From BAIKAL-G1 sp943369525 (GTDB taxonomy: Bacteria; Cyanobacteriota; Cyanobacteriia; PCC-6307; Cyanobiaceae): a stretch of 64,000 bases of DNA. The notes beneath the pieces were generated by a model. The model was not told the origin of the DNA and did not search any database. It saw only the letters and a list, made by a program, of their open reading frames with translations. The stretch is from the NCBI GenBank assembly GCA_943369525.1, contig CALRNL020000001.1, forward strand, positions 124,001 through 188,000, read 5' to 3'. Both the position numbers and the translations under genes were made by a program. Positions 60,286-64,000 of the stretch are shown here, in pieces. The stretch's first letter is position 1. Each line of letters begins with the position of its first letter.

Positions 60286-61557
60286 TTAGAGCTCCGCTGT
60301 AGCCGCCCGCCTGTTGGGCGGCTGGACAACCAAGTAACCAAGGCGCCCTAGCAAGGGTCCGGTCATCACCGTGGTGGCCAGGGCCATCAACACGCCAATG
60401 GTGAACAGCTCGGTGCTAATGACACCCTGGGCCAGGCCCACATTCAGCACAACCAACTCGGTGAGGCCCCGGGTATTCATCAACCAACCCAGGGCCTGGG
60501 CCTCCCGATTCTCCACACCACTAAGCCGGGCGGTGACCCAGGTGCCCAGGAACTTGCCACAGACCGCCACCACCAGAACCGCCAGCAGGGCCAACCAGAG
60601 GGACGGGCTGTTGAGGCTGCCGATGCGGGTGCTCAGGCCACTGATCGCAAAAAAGAGGGGTAACAGCAGCCGCAGCACAACCGTTTCCAGCTGCTGCTCC
60701 AACTTGCGCCGGAAAGGGGCGTAGCGGGGCATGGCCAGCCCCCAAAGGAATGCCCCAAAAATGAGGTGAACCCCCAGCCATTCGGTCACAACCCCACTGA
60801 AGAGGGCCCCACTAAACAGCACCGATTGCAGGACGGGACCCAGTTCCCGGCCCTGCTTGTAGTGCTGCTCCAGCCAGCGCCGCAGCGGTCGGGTGCCGAC
60901 CAGCACCACCAGGGCCCAGGCGGCCGTGCCGACAAAGGAGCCCAGGGCACCCCAGGCGGAGGAGGAGCGGGATAGGGCAACCACGGCTGCCAATAGGACC
61001 CAGGCGAGGGCGTCATCGATGGCGGCGGTGGTGATCGCCAGGGCCCCCACGGGCTGGTGTTGGAGGCCCCTATCCCTCAGGATTCGTGCCAACACCGGGA
61101 AAGCGGTGATGGCCATGGCCGTGCCCATGAACAGGGCACCAGAAAGCAGATGATGACCGGGCAATAGTTCCGGAAGCCAGGTTTCAAACACCCCTGCCAG
61201 GCCCACTCCCAAGGTCAGGGGAAGGAGCACACCAGCTGCGGTGATACGACTTGCCAAGGGGAGTCGACCGGCCAACAGGTTGGGGTTGAGCTCAAGCCCC
61301 ACTAAAAACATGAACAGCACCAGGCCCAACTGGCCGAGCAAGTTGAGCTGGTCGCGCACGGCGCTGGTAAACAAATGGGTTTCCAGGCCAGGCGCCAGGG
61401 CCCCTAGCAGGCTGGGCCCCAACACGATGCCACCGACGATTTCGCCGACGACCCGGGGCTGCTGAAACCGTTGGGCCAGGGCACCAAACAGCTGGGCAGT
61501 GACCGTGATCACTGCCACCGCCAGCATGGGCGTTGCCAGATCAGCGGGGGATGCCAT
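60286..61557 (-). CDS. CPA2-family Na+(K+)/H+ antiporter (KefB/NapA type)
   Basis: 423 residues, about 12 helices. Features: QPRVVGEIVGGIVLGPSLLG, LFMFLVGLELNPNLL, MGTAMAITAFPVLARILRD, TTAAIDDALAWVLLA (the paired Asp of CPA2 carriers) and LGWLMNTRGLTELVVLNVGL. It ends after the membrane domain, with no TrkA regulatory domain. A monovalent cation for proton exchange is expected. It is convergent with folP. The window also holds a CPA1 antiporter at 12.9 kb. Confidence 0.92.
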   Translation of the reverse strand: MASPADLATPMLAVAVITVTAQLFGALAQRFQQPRVVGEIVGGIVLGPSLLGALAPGLETHLFTSAVRDQLNLLGQLGLVLFMFLVGLELNPNLLAGRLPLASRITAAGVLLPLTLGVGLAGVFETWLPELLPGHHLLSGALFMGTAMAITAFPVLARILRDRGLQHQPVGALAITTAAIDDALAWVLLAAVVALSRSSSAWGALGSFVGTAAWALVVLVGTRPLRRWLEQHYKQGRELGPVLQSVLFSGALFSGVVTEWLGVHLIFGAFLWGLAMPRYAPFRRKLEQQLETVVLRLLLPLFFAISGLSTRIGSLNSPSLWLALLAVLVVAVCGKFLGTWVTARLSGVENREAQALGWLMNTRGLTELVVLNVGLAQGVISTELFTIGVLMALATTVMTGPLLGRLGYLVVQPPNRRAATAEL

Positions 61558-61590
61558 GGGGATTATTAGATAGGTTAAGGAGAAAGCTTA

Positions 61591-61660
61591 TTAGCCTTGG
61601 AAATTTAGTCCCAAGGAGTTAACTCTGGGGATCTAACCCTGGTAATTTAGCCCTGGGGAT
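61591..61660. repeat. Tandem repeat, five 14-bp units over the chlH stop
   Basis: Units: TTAGCCTTGGAAAT, TTAGTCCCAAGGAG, TTAACTCTGGGGAT, CTAACCCTGGTAAT, TTAGCCCTGGGGAT. The TTA of the last unit is the complement of the chlH TAA stop codon, and most other units also begin with TTA. The array runs from inside chlH out into the spacer. Confidence 0.9.
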
Positions 61661-64000
61661 TGGTGACACCTTCGATGCGATCTTCAATCTCCTGATAGAT
61701 CTCCTGGAGCTGGGCAATATTTTCGTCGCTGGTCTCCCAGTAGCCCCGGCCATTCACTTCCAACAGGGTGCCCACGATCCGACGGAAACTGTGGGGATTG
61801 AGCTCCATCAGTCGCTTGCGCATTTCCGGATCATTAATGAAGGTCTCGTTGGCCTCCTCGTAGACAAAGTTATCGACGGCGCCGCTGGTGGCACTCCAGC
61901 CCAGGGTGAAGTTGAGGCGCTTGGCCACCTCTCGCACACCCTCATAGCCAGAATCAAGCATGCCCTCATACCACTTGGGATTGAGCAGCTTGGTGCGGGA
62001 ATCAAGCCGAATCGTTTCACTGAGGGATCGCACCTGGGCATTGGCCGTGGTGGTGTCGGCGATGTAGCTGGCTGGCGCTTTGCCATCATCACGCAGACCA
62101 GCGATCAACTTGGTGGGATCGGAGTCGAAGTAATGACTCACATCGGTGAGGGAGATCTCAGCGGAATCGAGGTTCTGGAAAGTAACATCGGCGGTTTTCA
62201 TCGCCGACTCAAAAACTTCGCGGTTTTGATTCATCTCACCGGGATTGTCGGCGTTGAAGGCAAAAGTTTTGCGCGAGAGATACATTTCCTGCAGCTCATT
62301 CTCCTCTTCCCAGGTGCTGTTCTCCACCGCCAAATTAACATTGGAAGAGTAGCTGCCGCTGGCATTAGAAAACACCCGCGTGGCCGCATCGCGCAGGGAA
62401 ACGCCCTGGGCTAGGGCCTGCTCCTGGGCGTGACGCCGCACAAAATTCATCTCTAGGGGCTCATCCGCCTCCGCTGCCATCTTGACGCCCTGGTCGATCA
62501 AGGCCATCTGGTTAATGAACAGGTCGCGGAACACACCCGAGCAATTGACCACCACATCGATGCGGGGGCGGCCCAGCTCTTCGAGGGAAATCAACTCCAA
62601 TTTGTTAACGCGGCCAAGGGAGTCGGGCACGGGACGCACACCAATAAACCAGAGGATCTGGGCCAGGGATTCGCCGTAGGTCTTGATGTTGTCGGTGCCC
62701 CAGAGCACGCAGGCGATCGTTTCGGGCCAGGTTCCCTGTTCGGCCTTCTGGCGCTCGATCAGCCGATCGACCACCACCTTGGCGGCCGCAATCGCGGCGC
62801 GGGTGGGGATCGCCTGGGGGTCGAGGGCATGGATGTTCTTGCCACTGGGCAACACGCCTGGATTGCGAATCGGATCGCCGCCGGGACCGGGCAAGATGTA
62901 CTCACCATCGAGGGCCCTAAGCAGGCTCTCCATCTCCATGTCGGCGCAGATCTGTTGCAGGCAGAAGCTGAGGTAGGTAAAGAGCTTGTCCAGCTCGACC
63001 TGATCGATACTGGCAAAGCCGGCGGATTTGCAGGCCGAGAGCCAGGGGCTGGGGAACTGGACCCCAAAGCGTTCGAGCAGGGCAAAGAACCAGCCAAAGT
63101 TTTGACGCAGGCTGACGCGGCCATCGGCGCCGGTGACCTGGCGAACCATGGCGCCAACGGCAGCCCTGGAGGTTTCGGTGATCGTGCGGTTCAGCTCCAC
63201 ATCGGCAAGAACTCCCTGGTCGTTGCCGCGGTAGATCTCCTCAATCGTGCGGCCCAAGCTCTCGGCCAGGAGGGCCGGCAAAGAGCGCAGCCCGTCGTCG
63301 GTGCGCTCCAGGGCGGCGATGCTCACCAGGGTGGCGATCGCCTCCTCAGCCGTGGGCGGCTTGCCAATCGTGTGCAGACCGCAGGGCAGCAGGCGGCTCT
63401 CGATCTCCATTAACTGGCGATAGACCGCCCCAACCACGCCATCGCGGCCCGAGAGATCGAGTTCCGAGGCATCGGCCTCGGGGAACTGGATGTCCTTATC
63501 GAGGTTGCACTGGCGCGCCGTTTCCACGATCGCATTGACAATCTGCACACCGCGGGAACTTTCGCGCAGTTGTTGATAGGAGCCCACCAGTTCACCCAGT
63601 TCCTTAAGGCCTTTGTACAGGCCAGCATTTTCAGCTGGAGGCGTGAGATAGCTGATCGTGGAGGCATACCCACGGCGCTTGGCAATCGTGGCTTCTGAGG
63701 GGTTATTGGCGGCGTAGTAATAAAGGTTGGGTAGGGCGCCGATCAGGGAATCGGGGTAGCAGGTTTCGCTCATGCCCATTTGTTTACCGGGCATGAATTC
63801 GAGGGAGCCGTGGGTGCCGAAATGGAGCACCGCATCGGCCTGCCACACCTTCTCGAGGTAGGTGTAGTAGGCGGCGAAACCATGGTGGGGGCTGGCGCTG
63901 CGGGAATAGAGCAGGCGCATCGGGTCGCCCTCATAACCAAAAGTGGGCTGCACCCCCACAAACACGTTGCCGAAGTGGCGGCCGTAGATCAGCAGGTTGG
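61647..64000 (-). CDS. chlH: Magnesium chelatase subunit H (5' part beyond window)
   Basis: About 784 residues of the C-terminal part are present, and the frame is open to the window edge (NLLIYGRHFGNVFVGVQP). ChlH is normally about 1330 residues. It binds protoporphyrin IX and, with ChlI/ChlD, inserts Mg2+ as the first step of chlorophyll synthesis. Recognisable parts: ADAVLHFGTHGSLEFMPGKQ, YYAANNPSEATIAKRRGYA, LWGTDNIKTYGESLAQILW, RIDVVVNCSGVFRDLFINQM and the C-terminal LNPHSFRRIVGTLLEVNGRGYWE. It ends in a 14-bp tandem repeat. Confidence 0.97.
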   Translation of the reverse strand, partial: NLLIYGRHFGNVFVGVQPTFGYEGDPMRLLYSRSASPHHGFAAYYTYLEKVWQADAVLHFGTHGSLEFMPGKQMGMSETCYPDSLIGALPNLYYYAANNPSEATIAKRRGYASTISYLTPPAENAGLYKGLKELGELVGSYQQLRESSRGVQIVNAIVETARQCNLDKDIQFPEADASELDLSGRDGVVGAVYRQLMEIESRLLPCGLHTIGKPPTAEEAIATLVSIAALERTDDGLRSLPALLAESLGRTIEEIYRGNDQGVLADVELNRTITETSRAAVGAMVRQVTGADGRVSLRQNFGWFFALLERFGVQFPSPWLSACKSAGFASIDQVELDKLFTYLSFCLQQICADMEMESLLRALDGEYILPGPGGDPIRNPGVLPSGKNIHALDPQAIPTRAAIAAAKVVVDRLIERQKAEQGTWPETIACVLWGTDNIKTYGESLAQILWFIGVRPVPDSLGRVNKLELISLEELGRPRIDVVVNCSGVFRDLFINQMALIDQGVKMAAEADEPLEMNFVRRHAQEQALAQGVSLRDAATRVFSNASGSYSSNVNLAVENSTWEEENELQEMYLSRKTFAFNADNPGEMNQNREVFESAMKTADVTFQNLDSAEISLTDVSHYFDSDPTKLIAGLRDDGKAPASYIADTTTANAQVRSLSETIRLDSRTKLLNPKWYEGMLDSGYEGVREVAKRLNFTLGWSATSGAVDNFVYEEANETFINDPEMRKRLMELNPHSFRRIVGTLLEVNGRGYWETSDENIAQLQEIYQEIEDRIEGVTNPQG

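Noticed and set aside
1..64000. CRISPR arrays, prophage, transposases, rRNA
   Set aside because: Looked for regularly spaced direct repeats of 25-40 bp, integrase or transposase motifs and rRNA signatures on both strands. None seen.

Overview
The window looks like a high-GC picocyanobacterial chromosome (Cyanobium / Synechococcus subcluster 5 type). The evidence is the 3' part of the Mg-chelatase gene chlH, a DnaK3-like chaperone paired with a J-protein, cyanobacterial small families (DUF3110, DUF6447, DUF1400), the OMPDC-OPRT fusion with inverted domain order, a Crp-family PtrA-like phosphate regulator next to pstS, and scattered HIP1 octamers (GCGATCGC). No phage, IS element, integrase, CRISPR array or rRNA was recognised. 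One tRNA was found, tRNA-Ser(GGA).

Layout. 1-4.3 kb: DUF3110 fragment, J-protein/dnaK operon, tRNA-Ser. 4.4-10.5 kb: 2Fe-2S ferredoxin, inositol-phosphatase family, hisZ, 4Fe-4S ferredoxin, small unknowns, GAP/Sap-like membrane protein, Coq4-family and ParB-like proteins. 10.7-15.5 kb: UspA, pyrFE fusion, CPA1 antiporter, pyrC. 15.8-19.9 kb: complete polar amino-acid ABC transporter (AapJQMP / NatFGH-BgtA type). 20-24.4 kb: desaturase, decayed genes, DUF1400 protein, class II glutamine amidotransferase. 24.6-30.5 kb: sulfate-uptake island (sbpA, cysA, cysT, cysW) with an Rrf2 regulator and a CysR-like Crp regulator between its halves. 31-36 kb: PMT-like glycosyltransferase and a phosphate module (CHAD protein, pstS, ptrA with a triple-repeat Pho-box-like site). 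37-46 kb: RND efflux pair, rubrerythrin, CDF cation exporter. 46-52.4 kb: MgtA-type P-ATPase and an orphan two-component ABC importer without a binding protein. 52.6-54.3 kb: gene graveyard. 54.4-64 kb: cysK, small cyanobacterial proteins, ABC exporter, S4 protein, tpiA, folP, CPA2 antiporter, chlH (runs off the edge).

Two patterns stand out. First, the window carries many gene remnants, several made by internal deletions that join neighbouring operon genes: an emrA'-'emrB chimera, a pgaB'-'pgaC chimera, a response regulator with an internal stop followed by only the last ~50 codons of its kinase, a serine acetyltransferase shortened and frameshifted, and relics of DUF167, rhodanese, old-yellow-enzyme and alpha/beta-hydrolase genes. 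Second, short degenerate tandem repeats with a 13-14 bp period recur just after gene ends, sometimes including the stop codon (about 478-575, 10515-10542, 32587-32668, 49242-49269, 55406-55446, 58395-58500, 61591-61660). I know of no named element that matches them, and they are the best candidate for something undescribed here.

All assignments come from reading the sequence and recalling family motifs. No database search was run.
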